From the NCBI GenBank assembly GCA_964506245.1, contig CAZDKK010000012.1:36966-100965 (forward strand): a stretch of DNA of 64,000 nucleotides, in the 5' to 3' direction. This document shows positions 31,471 through 40,016 of this stretch, in pieces (within the stretch, counting starts at the first letter, position 1; each line of letters begins with the position of its first letter). The position numbers and the translations under genes are program-made. The DNA is from CAZDKK01 sp964506245. GTDB lineage: Bacteria; Eisenbacteria; RBG-16-71-46; CAIMUX01; WJJG01. A model generated the notes under the pieces. It had not been told where the DNA came from and did not search any database. It saw only the letters and a list, made by a program, of their open reading frames with translations.

Positions 31471-32877
31471 CTACCTCCGTAAGAACGCCCGGAGATTCTC
31501 GGCTGCACGCCAAAGGTGTTCCCCACTGATCCGCCCGTGTTTCAACATGTACCAGTCCTTCAACAGAATACCCCTCCGGATCTTCCTGAGCATCTCCCTT
31601 CGGGAGATCCCAGGCAAGTTCAGGGTAACGTGGTGCTCATCGAACAGCTCCCAAATCGTGGTGTCCTCTGCCGGTAGGAGCTGATGGCGTTTCGCAATAT
31701 CATAAAGCCGCGAACCCGGCATCGGATTGCAGAATTGCCACGACATGTAGCTAATGCGTCTCTCTCGCAGTAGGCGGGAGCAGAAAGCGAGCGAGTTGTC
31801 CACCTCCCGCGAGGTCTCAAAACAAAGGGTGCCGTCTTCTTCCCAGACGTTGTAGAGCATCATGAAGGCGAATACCTCTACGCCTACGGAAGACAGCAAT
31901 TGCGTCGCATGCTCGATCTGGCTTACCGATATGCACTTCTCCAAGCCGCGCAGGACCCGGTCATTGGCTGATTCCATGCCGAGGTGCACGAGCCAGAAGC
32001 GAGCCGCAGCCAGCTTGGTGGCGAATTCAGGGGTGATCTTGTCGACGCGGAGATTGGTCTGGAAGTACAAGTCCCTGTAGTCGAGTGCGATGATCTCGTC
32101 CAACAGGTTCTCTGCCCAGCGCAAGCTGAAGTTCATCTCGTCCGAAGTGAAGTAGATCTCGCGCACGCCTTGCGCGTAAAGCTGCTTGATCTCTTCAATG
32201 ATGTTGACAGAGCTGCGAAAACGGAGCCAAGGCTTGCTCAGTTTCCATACCGGGTTCGAACAGAAGGTGCAATCGTAGGGGCAGCCGCGCGAGATGACCA
32301 TGGAACTTTGCACTTTCTGCTTGCGAAGATGCATACATGGGTAGTCAGCATGGTGGACAAGATCCCAGGCCGGAAAGGGTACCTCATCAAGGTCGGGCAG
32401 CAGCGGAGCCAGCGCGTTCTCCACGATCTGAGACCCATCTTTGTACACAATCCCCGGGACGCTCGCCATGGGACCGCCCTCGAGTCGTGTCCGGACCAGT
32501 CGGGCGAAGGTCTGCTCGCCTTCCCCCCTTACAACGACGTCGGCCTCTGTCTGGCTGAGGGTGTCGACAGGCATCGCGGTCGGATGTGGGCCGCCGCAGA
32601 CGATAAGGGTGTCCGGGAAACGTCGCTTGACCGCAGCAATCGTCTTGGCCGCCAGACGAAAGGTCTTGGAAGTGAAGGAAATGCCGTAGATCGTCGGATT
32701 GCGCGCAGTCAAAGCAGCGATGTGTTCAGCCAGGTTGCACGCACTCTGGAGGTAGTAGATGTCAAGACCAGGAAGCATCTTTCGGGTGTACGCAATGACG
32801 TACAGTAGCCCGATGTTCGGATAGCTTGCATCATAGCCCCTCTCCCGGGCGGGGGGATCCGCAAGTACGACTGTCAT
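31471..32877 (-). CDS. B12-binding radical SAM protein
   Basis: Encodes 468 aa. The chosen start at 32877 begins the conserved part (MTVVLADPPARERGYDASYP) and follows an AGGAGAGG site about 14 nt upstream; ATG 32922 is an alternative with no ribosome site. Residues ~1-140 resemble a cobalamin-binding domain (GYDASYPNIGLLYVIAY; IYGISFTSKT; GGPHPTAMPVDTL). The radical SAM core has SRGCPYDCTFCSNP (CxxxCxxC) and GMESANDRVLRGLEK. Members of EPS loci modify sugars or lipid precursors, but the reaction is not known. It sits between the CAAX-type protease and the GT4 gene. Confidence 0.85.
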   Translation of the reverse strand: MTVVLADPPARERGYDASYPNIGLLYVIAYTRKMLPGLDIYYLQSACNLAEHIAALTARNPTIYGISFTSKTFRLAAKTIAAVKRRFPDTLIVCGGPHPTAMPVDTLSQTEADVVVRGEGEQTFARLVRTRLEGGPMASVPGIVYKDGSQIVENALAPLLPDLDEVPFPAWDLVHHADYPCMHLRKQKVQSSMVISRGCPYDCTFCSNPVWKLSKPWLRFRSSVNIIEEIKQLYAQGVREIYFTSDEMNFSLRWAENLLDEIIALDYRDLYFQTNLRVDKITPEFATKLAAARFWLVHLGMESANDRVLRGLEKCISVSQIEHATQLLSSVGVEVFAFMMLYNVWEEDGTLCFETSREVDNSLAFCSRLLRERRISYMSWQFCNPMPGSRLYDIAKRHQLLPAEDTTIWELFDEHHVTLNLPGISRREMLRKIRRGILLKDWYMLKHGRISGEHLWRAAENLRAFLRR

Positions 32878-32906
32878 AGGTGGTGTGGTCCTCTCCTGTG
32901 CTGTTG

Positions 32907-33590
32907 CTACCAAAATGACCATCGATGGGTCTTCAGCACGTAGATCCCCAGCCCGAGATTCGTCACCGCGTGCGCGATCATACAAGTGAGGAGATCCCGG
33001 CGCCAGACGAGGAGTCCACCGTATATCGCGCCCGCAATGATTCCCACCAGCCAGCGATCATGCTCGAAGCCAAAAGCCACGGCCACCAGCGCGAAGGAGA
33101 AGGGTCGGTAGGTCCCGAGAGCTACCCGCTCGAAATCGGCATCAATCAGCACCCGCATCATGAAGCTGCGCCAGAACAGCTCCTCCATCACCGGTACAAC
33201 CACACTCGCTCCCAGCAGCCGCATGCCGATCACACCCCACAGCTCGGCCCCGGTGACGCCGAATGAATGCGGGTCAAAGCCCCGGGACTGGCCGATGCGC
33301 ATGAACTGGGCCAGTCCCTCGGGTGCCACCCAGATGAGCAGGACCAGGATTCCCACGAAGACGCCGACCACCCAATTGGTGACCGATGTGGCCCAGGCGA
33401 AGCCGCGATACCGGCACCGGAAAGTCACGAGCATGAGCCCTACGATGACCGTCTTGATAATGTACCAGAGGTGGGCGGCTTCTGGCCAAAGAGTGCCGGG
33501 AAATGTCAGGAGTGCGAATACGACGAAGGGGGCGACGTACGGAAACCACGTTGCCTCAATTAGTCGCCGACGGAACTTGTCCACTGTCAT
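32907..33590 (-). CDS. CAAX-type (CPBP) intramembrane protease, exosortase-associated
   Basis: Encodes 227 aa; the start at 33590 is preferred because the frame upstream lacks conserved sequence. About seven hydrophobic helices. Three CPBP/Abi motifs are present: VVPVMEELFWRSFMMRVLID (EExxxR), a FGFEHDRWLVG His motif and MIAHAVTNLGLGIYV (HxxxN). The extended C-terminus and location beside exosortase genes match the CAAX-related protease family of PEP-CTERM loci (TIGR03008). It may cleave membrane proteins after exosortase action. Its exact substrate is unknown. Confidence 0.85.
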   Translation of the reverse strand: MTVDKFRRRLIEATWFPYVAPFVVFALLTFPGTLWPEAAHLWYIIKTVIVGLMLVTFRCRYRGFAWATSVTNWVVGVFVGILVLLIWVAPEGLAQFMRIGQSRGFDPHSFGVTGAELWGVIGMRLLGASVVVPVMEELFWRSFMMRVLIDADFERVALGTYRPFSFALVAVAFGFEHDRWLVGIIAGAIYGGLLVWRRDLLTCMIAHAVTNLGLGIYVLKTHRWSFW

Positions 33591-33619
33591 CGCCCTACCT
33601 GTATCTGCTTCCCGCGCCC

Positions 33620-34771
33620 TCACGTTCTCGGGTTCCACACCACCTGTTTCCTCCCCCGAAGGAACGATACAAACGCTGCAAGCGAGGCGACGTTGATCAG
33701 AGTGAGGTAGTAGGGAAACGCCACCACGGGGGAACTGACCCGGCCCCGCAGTACATGACCCGCGCAGGCTAGTGCGTAGAACACAGCTTGCAGGGCGACG
33801 ACGACGCGCCAGAAACCACTGGACTCGACCAGCAGAAGAGCTGTCACTAGCGCTCCAGCCTGGAAGAATGGGGCCAAGTACCGAAGAAGCTTGTGAGATG
33901 CTAGCTGCCACGCGAACAGCCCGAATCTGAACGGGTTGAGCAGCGCAGCTTTGTCCTTAAGTGCGCACCAAGCTCGCAGGGCAACGCGCATGCGCATGCG
34001 GAATTCGTCTTCCACTGCCTCCAAGGTGTCCTCGTGCAGACGCGCCCGGGGTGCATAGACGACGCGCCGCCCCTTTTCCCTGACCGCCAGCGGAAGCACG
34101 AAGTCAGGAAGCTGATCGCGGCGCATGGTCTCGTACAACTCGCGCCGGACGGCGTCGATGCCCCCGTCCACGCCAACGATCGACCCAGTGCGAGTCTCCC
34201 ATTGTCTTAGCTGGTTTTCATACCGCATGTATGCCGAACAGCCTTCGCCCGACAGCGAGCCATCGGGCGCGCGATAGAGCATGCGCCCGGTGACGTAGCC
34301 AACATCTACGTCAGTGAACGGGGCCACCAGATGTCGGAGAGCATCGGGTGCCCACATGCTGTTCGCGTCCGCGAATGCCACAATCGCCCCCGACGTTCGC
34401 GGGACGGCCAGATTCAGCCCGCTTGTCTTTCCCGCGCGAGGGTCCTGTCGGATGAGCCGGACGCCGCGGTCCGCAAAGCCTTCGACGATAGAGTCGGTCT
34501 CGTCGGTGGAGGCATCAGAGACCACCAGGAGCTCGCGCCGCTCAGCCGGGTAGTCTTGATGAAGCTTGTTCTCAATCGCGGGCGCGATGCTCTGCGCCTC
34601 GTTGAACGCCACGGTGACGATCGATACCGTCGGCAGTTCATCGTCCGACAGGGCTCGGATATGCGGATCGCGCCGCAACACGCTTCCCAGCCACCAGCAG
34701 AGCAGAGGGTAACCCGCATAGACGTATACGAGTAGGGCAACGCACACCCAGAAGGCCAGCGTGAGGATCAT
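33620..34771 (-). CDS. GT2 family glycosyltransferase, membrane-associated
   Basis: Encodes 383 aa; the start ATG 34771 overlaps the stop of the upstream GT2 (ATGA 34768-34771). An N-terminal helix (LTLAFWVCVALLVYVYAGYP) precedes the GT-A core (VSIVTVAFNEAQSI, LLVVSDASTDETDSIVEGFA, FADANSMWAPDAL for the DxD-like site, then DGGIDAVRRELYE). C-terminal helices (LVTALLLVESSGFWRVVVAL and others) anchor it. It is one of two consecutive membrane GT2 enzymes in the EPS operon and probably builds the repeat unit on the lipid carrier. Confidence 0.85.
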   Translation of the reverse strand: MILTLAFWVCVALLVYVYAGYPLLCWWLGSVLRRDPHIRALSDDELPTVSIVTVAFNEAQSIAPAIENKLHQDYPAERRELLVVSDASTDETDSIVEGFADRGVRLIRQDPRAGKTSGLNLAVPRTSGAIVAFADANSMWAPDALRHLVAPFTDVDVGYVTGRMLYRAPDGSLSGEGCSAYMRYENQLRQWETRTGSIVGVDGGIDAVRRELYETMRRDQLPDFVLPLAVREKGRRVVYAPRARLHEDTLEAVEDEFRMRMRVALRAWCALKDKAALLNPFRFGLFAWQLASHKLLRYLAPFFQAGALVTALLLVESSGFWRVVVALQAVFYALACAGHVLRGRVSSPVVAFPYYLTLINVASLAAFVSFLRGRKQVVWNPRT

Positions 34772-35814
34772 GGCAGGGCACCCCCCAGAGGTCTCATCGG
34801 ACCACGAAACCTCCGGAACTCCGGAATCCCCCGCCAGAAGCCAAACAGGAGCCCCATGTGGATCACGAAGAACGCGGCCATTGTTCTCCATGCCCGGGTC
34901 GTCAGACCGGCCACACGCACGCTCTCCCCGGCGATCAGCAGCATCCAGCACGCTACCGGCACCGCCAGCGTGGACCACGCGATCCTCGGACCGGCCAGGA
35001 GAAGCACCAGTAACGTCAGAACCAGATATCCCGTCACAAGTACTAACGGCCACGGGACAACCGCAAGGTGTCTGGCCATGAGTCTCGCCCGGCCTCTCCC
35101 GTAGCGGCGCATCTGGTGAAAGAGACTGCCCAGCGACGCGCGCGGACGGTATAGCACACTCAAGTCCGGATGAAGGTAGGCAGGCAAGCCGGCCGCAGCG
35201 ACGCGGTGGTTGAACTCCACATCCTCGCACGCGTCGAAGCGCTCGTCGTATCCGCCTAGATGCTCGATCACCGAGCGCAGGTAGGCCGCGCCCGCCGACC
35301 GTGGATCGGCAAATCCTGGGTCACCACCATAGATGTAAGATGCTGGATCATGGCCGAGCCAGGAGTGACGGGCGACGGAGATCGCTCTGGCCCAACTGTT
35401 CTCGTCGCACATCCGGTTGAGCGGTTGCGGGCGCGACAAGCAGGCGGCCCCGGTCGATTCGAATAGCTCGACCATCCGCACCAAGTAGTCCTTGCGGGGT
35501 ACGGCGCAGTGACCATCGAGGAAGACGATGTACTTCCCCCGGGCGGCGGCAGCTCCGACGTTGCGACCCGCGCCGCTCAGTCTGCGTGGGTTGTCCAAGA
35601 GCCGGAGATTGGGCCACTCCTTGCAGAGGGAGGCGACGATATCGCGCGTGTCGTCAGCCGAACCTCCATCCGCGACCAGGACCTCGAATCCACCAGGTGG
35701 GGGGGTCTGTTCGAGAATCTCTCTCAGGAGCCGCCCGATGTCAGGAGCTTCATCGAGCACGGGGACGACGACGGATACGACGGGAGTCGGTTCATCAGGG
35801 GGACTGTTGTTCAC
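34768..35814 (-). CDS. GT2 family glycosyltransferase (succinoglycan ExoA-like)
   Basis: Encodes about 348 aa. The GTG start at 35814 has GGAGAG eight bases upstream; GTG 35823 and ATG 35853 are alternatives. GT-A core: VVSVVVPVLDEAPDIGRLLR, VLVADGGSADDTRDIVASLC, FLDGHCAVPRKDYLV and the acceptor region YDERFDACEDVEFNHRVAAA (ED motif). C-terminal transmembrane helices (PWPLVLVTGYLVLTLLVLLL and VIHMGLLFGFWRGIPEF) resemble ExoA-type beta-glycosyltransferases. It overlaps the BY-kinase gene by 20 bp and the next GT2 by 4 bp. Confidence 0.85.
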   Translation of the reverse strand: MNNSPPDEPTPVVSVVVPVLDEAPDIGRLLREILEQTPPPGGFEVLVADGGSADDTRDIVASLCKEWPNLRLLDNPRRLSGAGRNVGAAAARGKYIVFLDGHCAVPRKDYLVRMVELFESTGAACLSRPQPLNRMCDENSWARAISVARHSWLGHDPASYIYGGDPGFADPRSAGAAYLRSVIEHLGGYDERFDACEDVEFNHRVAAAGLPAYLHPDLSVLYRPRASLGSLFHQMRRYGRGRARLMARHLAVVPWPLVLVTGYLVLTLLVLLLAGPRIAWSTLAVPVACWMLLIAGESVRVAGLTTRAWRTMAAFFVIHMGLLFGFWRGIPEFRRFRGPMRPLGGALP

Positions 35815-36511
35815 CGCGTCCACTCTCCGGCGGCTTCTTCCTCTTGTGGCCATAGTAGTAGCTATCGCCAGCGTACCCTGGCATGACCTCATGGAGGTTG
35901 CCAACGACCACGCCGAGGATATTCGCCCCCATCCCCAGACAGGCCTCGCGCGCTCGGCGGAGCAAGGGCTTGGTGCTCCTGCCCGCCATGGCTACCAATA
36001 CGACCCCATCAGCCAGCGGCATGAGAATCGAGGCGTCCGCCACCGGGATCAGGGCCGGCACGTCGACCAGGACGAGGTCGTAGTTGCTACGGAGGTTGTC
36101 GAACATCGCTACAACCTGCCCGGTTCTCAGCAGCAGGTGGGGATCCTCGCCTTCCGGAGAGGGTAGGAGAAGATCTAGACTGGGCAGCGCAGTCTGGATG
36201 ATCGCCTCCCGTAGCGGACGCTCACCTCGGAGCACCGCGCCCAGTCCACCGACCCCATCCAGGCGGAAGTGCTCGTTGAGCCTTGGCTCACGAAAGTCCA
36301 GGTCCACCGCCAGGATTCGTCGATCAGGATGTAGAGCCAGTGCGGTCGACAGGTAGGCCACGGTCGTGCTCTTGCCTTCTCCCCTGTTGGCACTCGTGAA
36401 CAGGATAACCCTGATCCTGTCTTGCAGGGCCAAGCGCCACAACCTCGCCTCCAGCTTGTGGATCTCGGTCGCCAGGCGCCAATCCTGGTTGAGTCGGTCA
36501 ACGGTTCGCAT
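35795..36511 (-). CDS. BY-kinase (CpsD/CapB-like tyrosine kinase)
   Basis: Encodes 238 aa; the start at 36511 has GGGGAG eight bases upstream and overlaps the Wzz-like stop by 14 bp. The P-loop is FTSANRGEGKSTT, Walker A' is ILAVDLDFREPRL, and Walker B is YDLVLVDVPALI. The C-terminus carries a Tyr cluster (GDSYYYGHKRKK), the expected autophosphorylation tail. It would associate with the adjacent Wzz-like protein (36498) to control chain length and export. The split-gene arrangement is the Gram-positive-like or XrtA-locus type rather than fused Wzc. Confidence 0.9.
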   Translation of the reverse strand: MRTVDRLNQDWRLATEIHKLEARLWRLALQDRIRVILFTSANRGEGKSTTVAYLSTALALHPDRRILAVDLDFREPRLNEHFRLDGVGGLGAVLRGERPLREAIIQTALPSLDLLLPSPEGEDPHLLLRTGQVVAMFDNLRSNYDLVLVDVPALIPVADASILMPLADGVVLVAMAGRSTKPLLRRAREACLGMGANILGVVVGNLHEVMPGYAGDSYYYGHKRKKPPESGRGEQQSP

Positions 36512-38192
36512 CGGGCGTACTCCCCGGGGCCGTCTGGACCGGAATTCCCCCCTCTGCCTGTGTGCGGAAGGCCGGGCCGCGCGCCAGGAAGAAGATTCCC
36601 GTGACGAGCGCGATGGCAACAGAGGTGGCCGGGGCCCAGTGTCGCCGCAGCCACCCGTGTTTCACGACGGCCTGCCGGGACAAGAGGGGCGTCGTTCCGA
36701 GAACGGGCTCAGGAACTATCCTGGCTATGTCCTCAGCGCTTCGCAATACTGGATCCAGGGTCTCGAGGAGATAGGAGAACCCCAACCCCAGAAACACCCC
36801 CACGAAGAGCGAGGCGACAATCAGCTTCTTCCGGTTGGGCGAGCTCGGCTTCAGCGGCAGGTTGGCGGGGTCCAGGATCTCGGTCTGCATGCCCATCTTC
36901 GCCGCCTCGACGGCGCCGCGCACGTCGGTGCCGACGACCTGGTCTTCGGCGCTCTTGACGAATCGGCGGCTTTGTTCGACGTCGGCCTCGAGGCGCGCTT
37001 GCTCCATGTCCCCGCGCGGCCCCAGTACCGCCTGACGCCTGAAGTCAGCTATCTCTGAGCCGAGCATCTCGGCCGTTCGCCCTTGCGCCTCGGCATCGAT
37101 CTTGGAGAACAGGTACCGGCTCACGGTGGCTGCACCGTCCGGGGCCGCGCTCGGAAACCCTTGGGCCGCGAGTTGCTCTGCACGCCGGAGGAGACTCCAG
37201 CGCAGATCAGCGTAGGCACCCTGGGGAGGCCAGTCCACCGCGTCGACGGTGCCGCGTGTGGACAACCGGGTGAGCACCTCATTCCAGAGGGACGTCCGGA
37301 GAGCCGCCGCGAGATCGGTGAGTTGAGCGTCCTGCGCCAGTGCGTCGACGTCGGGCGTGATTCCCCGGCGGAAGAGAGAATCCTGCAGAGATCGGGCACG
37401 GACTCTGGCATCGGATGCCCCGTCCAGGATCCGCTTGTGATAGGCATCTGCGAGGGGCAGATTTTCTGCGCGCACCACGCTCTGAAGGAGATCGCGCTCG
37501 ATGCGCCCCTGGTTGAAGCGCTCCAGAGCCTCCTCCGCACGCCGTTGTTGCTCGGTGTAGGTCCGCACCAGATCCAATCCCAGCGCCCGTGCGTCTTTGA
37601 TGTTTGTGGTTTTCTCTTGGTCCGACAAGTCTACGAAAAGCCCACTGATGTGCCATGCTAGGCTTTGCGCGGTCGCAGCCTGCCGATCCGCAACGGTGAC
37701 CCTGTAGATGCCTGGGCCCTGAGTGGCGACGCGGATTCTGGACTGCAGGTAGTCAACAAGGATGCGCACGGCCATCTCGTCCGCGGAGACCTCCGGATGC
37801 TTGCGGCGTTGTTCTTCCGCCCGTACCTGGATTCTCGGGTCCTCGTTCATCCGCAAGGTCCGGATGACCTGTTCAAGAAATGGACGACTGCGGATGCGTC
37901 CGGCCAGTCTGGCAACCTGCTGATTGTCGACATTGGCGCCGCCGGGGGCCTCGAGAATACCTCCAATGAGTTGCTGCACATCTCGAGCGACCAGTCGTGG
38001 GTCTTGGATCATTATGACTACATTGGATTCATAGACCTTCGGCAGGTACTCTAGCGCAACGAGCATGAAGCACAGAGCGGCGACAATGCAAAGGACGCAG
38101 AGTCCCTTGTGTCTCCAGAACATTTGCGTGTAGCGCTTGAACTCCGCCGATGCGTCCGGGGGAGATGTCATATCGAGGTCATGTGACGCCAT
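36498..38192 (-). CDS. Wzz-type chain-length determinant, PEP-CTERM locus type
   Basis: Encodes 564 aa. ATG 38192 follows AGGTAGGAA. Helix 1 is LCVLCIVAALCFMLVALEYL (about 30-50), the periplasmic region is long and helical with coiled-coil-prone stretches (RTYTEQQRRAEEALERFNQG), and helix 2 (WAPATSVAIALVTGIFFLA) is near the C-terminus. Wzz and GNVR-like signatures occur (YESNVVIMIQDPRLV; PLKPSSPNRKKLIVASLFVG with the Pro-rich motif before TM2). It is paired with a BY-kinase (35795) and the SLBB exporter (38198), which together control polymerisation and export. Confidence 0.85.
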   Translation of the reverse strand: MASHDLDMTSPPDASAEFKRYTQMFWRHKGLCVLCIVAALCFMLVALEYLPKVYESNVVIMIQDPRLVARDVQQLIGGILEAPGGANVDNQQVARLAGRIRSRPFLEQVIRTLRMNEDPRIQVRAEEQRRKHPEVSADEMAVRILVDYLQSRIRVATQGPGIYRVTVADRQAATAQSLAWHISGLFVDLSDQEKTTNIKDARALGLDLVRTYTEQQRRAEEALERFNQGRIERDLLQSVVRAENLPLADAYHKRILDGASDARVRARSLQDSLFRRGITPDVDALAQDAQLTDLAAALRTSLWNEVLTRLSTRGTVDAVDWPPQGAYADLRWSLLRRAEQLAAQGFPSAAPDGAATVSRYLFSKIDAEAQGRTAEMLGSEIADFRRQAVLGPRGDMEQARLEADVEQSRRFVKSAEDQVVGTDVRGAVEAAKMGMQTEILDPANLPLKPSSPNRKKLIVASLFVGVFLGLGFSYLLETLDPVLRSAEDIARIVPEPVLGTTPLLSRQAVVKHGWLRRHWAPATSVAIALVTGIFFLARGPAFRTQAEGGIPVQTAPGSTPDANR

Positions 38193-38197
38193 GGTTC

Positions 38198-39172
38198 CTA
38201 CCTGAACGCATACCCCAGGCCCACCGCAACCGAGATCACCGGTGCAACTCTCACGAGTGCATCGAACAGGGTGCCAAGAGTGGACCTCTTGTTCGGAACT
38301 GTGACGGTGTCCCCCGGCCTGATCTGAAGATCGACATTCGGGCTCGCCTCGTACAAGTACCCCTGAAGGTCCAGTTCGTAGGACAGCACTCCGGTCTGCG
38401 TGGGACGCGTCAGAGATACCTTGTGGAGATTGGCATCGGGGGTCGCACCCCCCGAGGCCGAGATCGCCTCGACCACCGTGGCCGCAACCGGAAGGCGATA
38501 GGACCCCGGCTCGCGAACTGCACCCAGGACTTGGAACCGATCCCCGGATGCGAATTCCCCGCCAAGGGATGGAACGATGACCGTGTCCTTCGGTCTGATT
38601 TCCGGCAACTCGCCGGCAGGCGTCTTCTCCAACCCGCGGGAGAGGTCCACGACAAGGGTGCGCGATTCACCCGGCTGCTCTTCATTGCGAACCACCTGCA
38701 CGCGGGCCAGATCGGCCTGCGGAGTGACACCCCCCGCAGCCAGGATGGCCGCCACCAGGTCCGGGACGCGCGGGAGGGCGTAGGGTCCCGGGGCGCGGAC
38801 CTCCCCCAGCACCGTGACCTTGTGGCTGGTGTACTCCGACACCGCCACAGAGACATCGAGGATGCGTGGATCCAGGATCCGGTAGCGCTCGCTGAGGTAT
38901 CGGCTCAGCTCGTCCGCCGTGCGACCACTTGCAGCGACCCTTCCCACCAGCGGGAGTTGGAGCTGCCCCGCGGGATCCACCACCGCCTGCCCCGACAGAT
39001 CCGCCCGTCCCCAGACCTGGACCTGCAGCACGTCCTCCGGCCCGATCCGGTATTCCGCCTCCCCGGCCGCCCGAGGGGCTGCGGGGGCTTGTTGCGCCCC
39101 GGCCGGGCCTGGCGCGGCCCAAGCGACACAGGCCACGATAAGCCCCAACCGGAACGCGCCTGCCAGCTTCAT
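38198..39172 (-). CDS. polysaccharide export protein (Wza/SLBB type)
   Basis: Encodes 324 aa. The start at 39172 has GAGGGT seven bases upstream and opens a signal peptide (FRLGLIVACVAWAAPGPAGA). Poly_export domain: YRIGPEDVLQVQVWGRADLS, VDPAGQLQLPLVGRVAASGR. Two SLBB units follow (KVTVLGEVRAPGPYALPRVP and FQVLGAVREPGSYRLPVAAT), then LQIRPGDTVTVPNKRSTLGT and a hydrophobic C-terminus (VAPVISVAVGLGYAF). No lipobox Cys is evident, unlike Wza. It would form the periplasmic/outer-membrane channel of the EPS export machine with the Wzz-like protein 5 bp downstream. Confidence 0.9.
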   Translation of the reverse strand: MKLAGAFRLGLIVACVAWAAPGPAGAQQAPAAPRAAGEAEYRIGPEDVLQVQVWGRADLSGQAVVDPAGQLQLPLVGRVAASGRTADELSRYLSERYRILDPRILDVSVAVSEYTSHKVTVLGEVRAPGPYALPRVPDLVAAILAAGGVTPQADLARVQVVRNEEQPGESRTLVVDLSRGLEKTPAGELPEIRPKDTVIVPSLGGEFASGDRFQVLGAVREPGSYRLPVAATVVEAISASGGATPDANLHKVSLTRPTQTGVLSYELDLQGYLYEASPNVDLQIRPGDTVTVPNKRSTLGTLFDALVRVAPVISVAVGLGYAFR

Positions 39173-39202
39173 GCCTGTACCCTCACACCGCCGTCCGTGC
39201 AC

Positions 39203-39997
39203 CTACCGCGCCCCTCGTCCCCTCAACGCCACATCGATCGTCTTGATCAGGATCTTGATGTCCAGCAGCCGGCTCCAGTTGCGGACGTAGTGGAGATCGT
39301 ACATGACCTTGCGCCGGACGTCATTGACGCAGGAATCGTACTCGCGCTCCACCTGCGCCAGGCCCGTGATCCCCGGCGGGACCTTCAGCCGCTCGGCGTA
39401 CGTCGGGATGTTCAGACAGAGTTGCTCGACGAAGTGGTAGCGCTCGGGACGGGGGCCGATCAGCCGCATCTCGCCGCGGATCACGTTGAAGAGCTGGGGA
39501 ATCTCGTCCAGCCGCGTCCGGCGCAGCACGCGCCCGACCCGCGTGACGCGGGGGTCGCGCTTCGACGCCCAGACGGGTCCGGTGAGCTTCTCCGCATCCG
39601 GGACCATCGTCCGGAACTTGCACAGCATGAACGTCTGGCCGTACCCGGGTGCGCGGCGGCGTTCGGGCCTGCGGGTGCCGCCGGGCGCGCCGGGCTGCCC
39701 CCGGCGCCGGTCCAGTCCGATCCGCTCCTGGCGGTAGATCACCGGGCCGCCCGGCGACTCCAGCTTGATCGCAAGCGCGACCAGGAGCATGAGCGGCGAG
39801 AGCAGGATCACGCCGAGGAGTGCCGCCCCGCGCTCGACCACGTCCACGCGCTGCGGCGGGGTCTTCACCTTGAGCTTCGCGCCCGATTTCGGAACGGACA
39901 GCGGAAGCTCGGTCCAGGGAGCGAAGTCGAATGTCCCTTGGGACGCTCGGGCAGCGGCGCTTCCGCTGCCCTTGATGCCTTGTGTCGCCAGTCTCAT
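39203..39997 (-). CDS. sugar transferase initiating EPS synthesis (bacterial sugar transferase family)
   Basis: Encodes 264 aa. A single N-proximal membrane segment (GAALLGVILLSPLMLLVALA) precedes the catalytic domain: LESPGGPVIYRQERIG, FMLCKFRTMVPDAEKLTGPV, RVGRVLRRTRLDEIPQLFNV, GEMRLIGPRPERYHFV and PGITGLAQVEREYD, all hallmark motifs of the WcaJ/EpsL (polyprenol-phosphate phosphohexose transferase) family. It transfers the first sugar-phosphate to undecaprenyl phosphate. An Arg/Gly-rich insertion (DRRRGQPGAPGGTRRPERRR) between conserved motifs is unusual. 30 bp upstream of the SLBB exporter. Confidence 0.92.
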   Translation of the reverse strand: MRLATQGIKGSGSAAARASQGTFDFAPWTELPLSVPKSGAKLKVKTPPQRVDVVERGAALLGVILLSPLMLLVALAIKLESPGGPVIYRQERIGLDRRRGQPGAPGGTRRPERRRAPGYGQTFMLCKFRTMVPDAEKLTGPVWASKRDPRVTRVGRVLRRTRLDEIPQLFNVIRGEMRLIGPRPERYHFVEQLCLNIPTYAERLKVPPGITGLAQVEREYDSCVNDVRRKVMYDLHYVRNWSRLLDIKILIKTIDVALRGRGAR

Positions 39998-40016
39998 GAT
40001 GCCTACCCTCCACCGG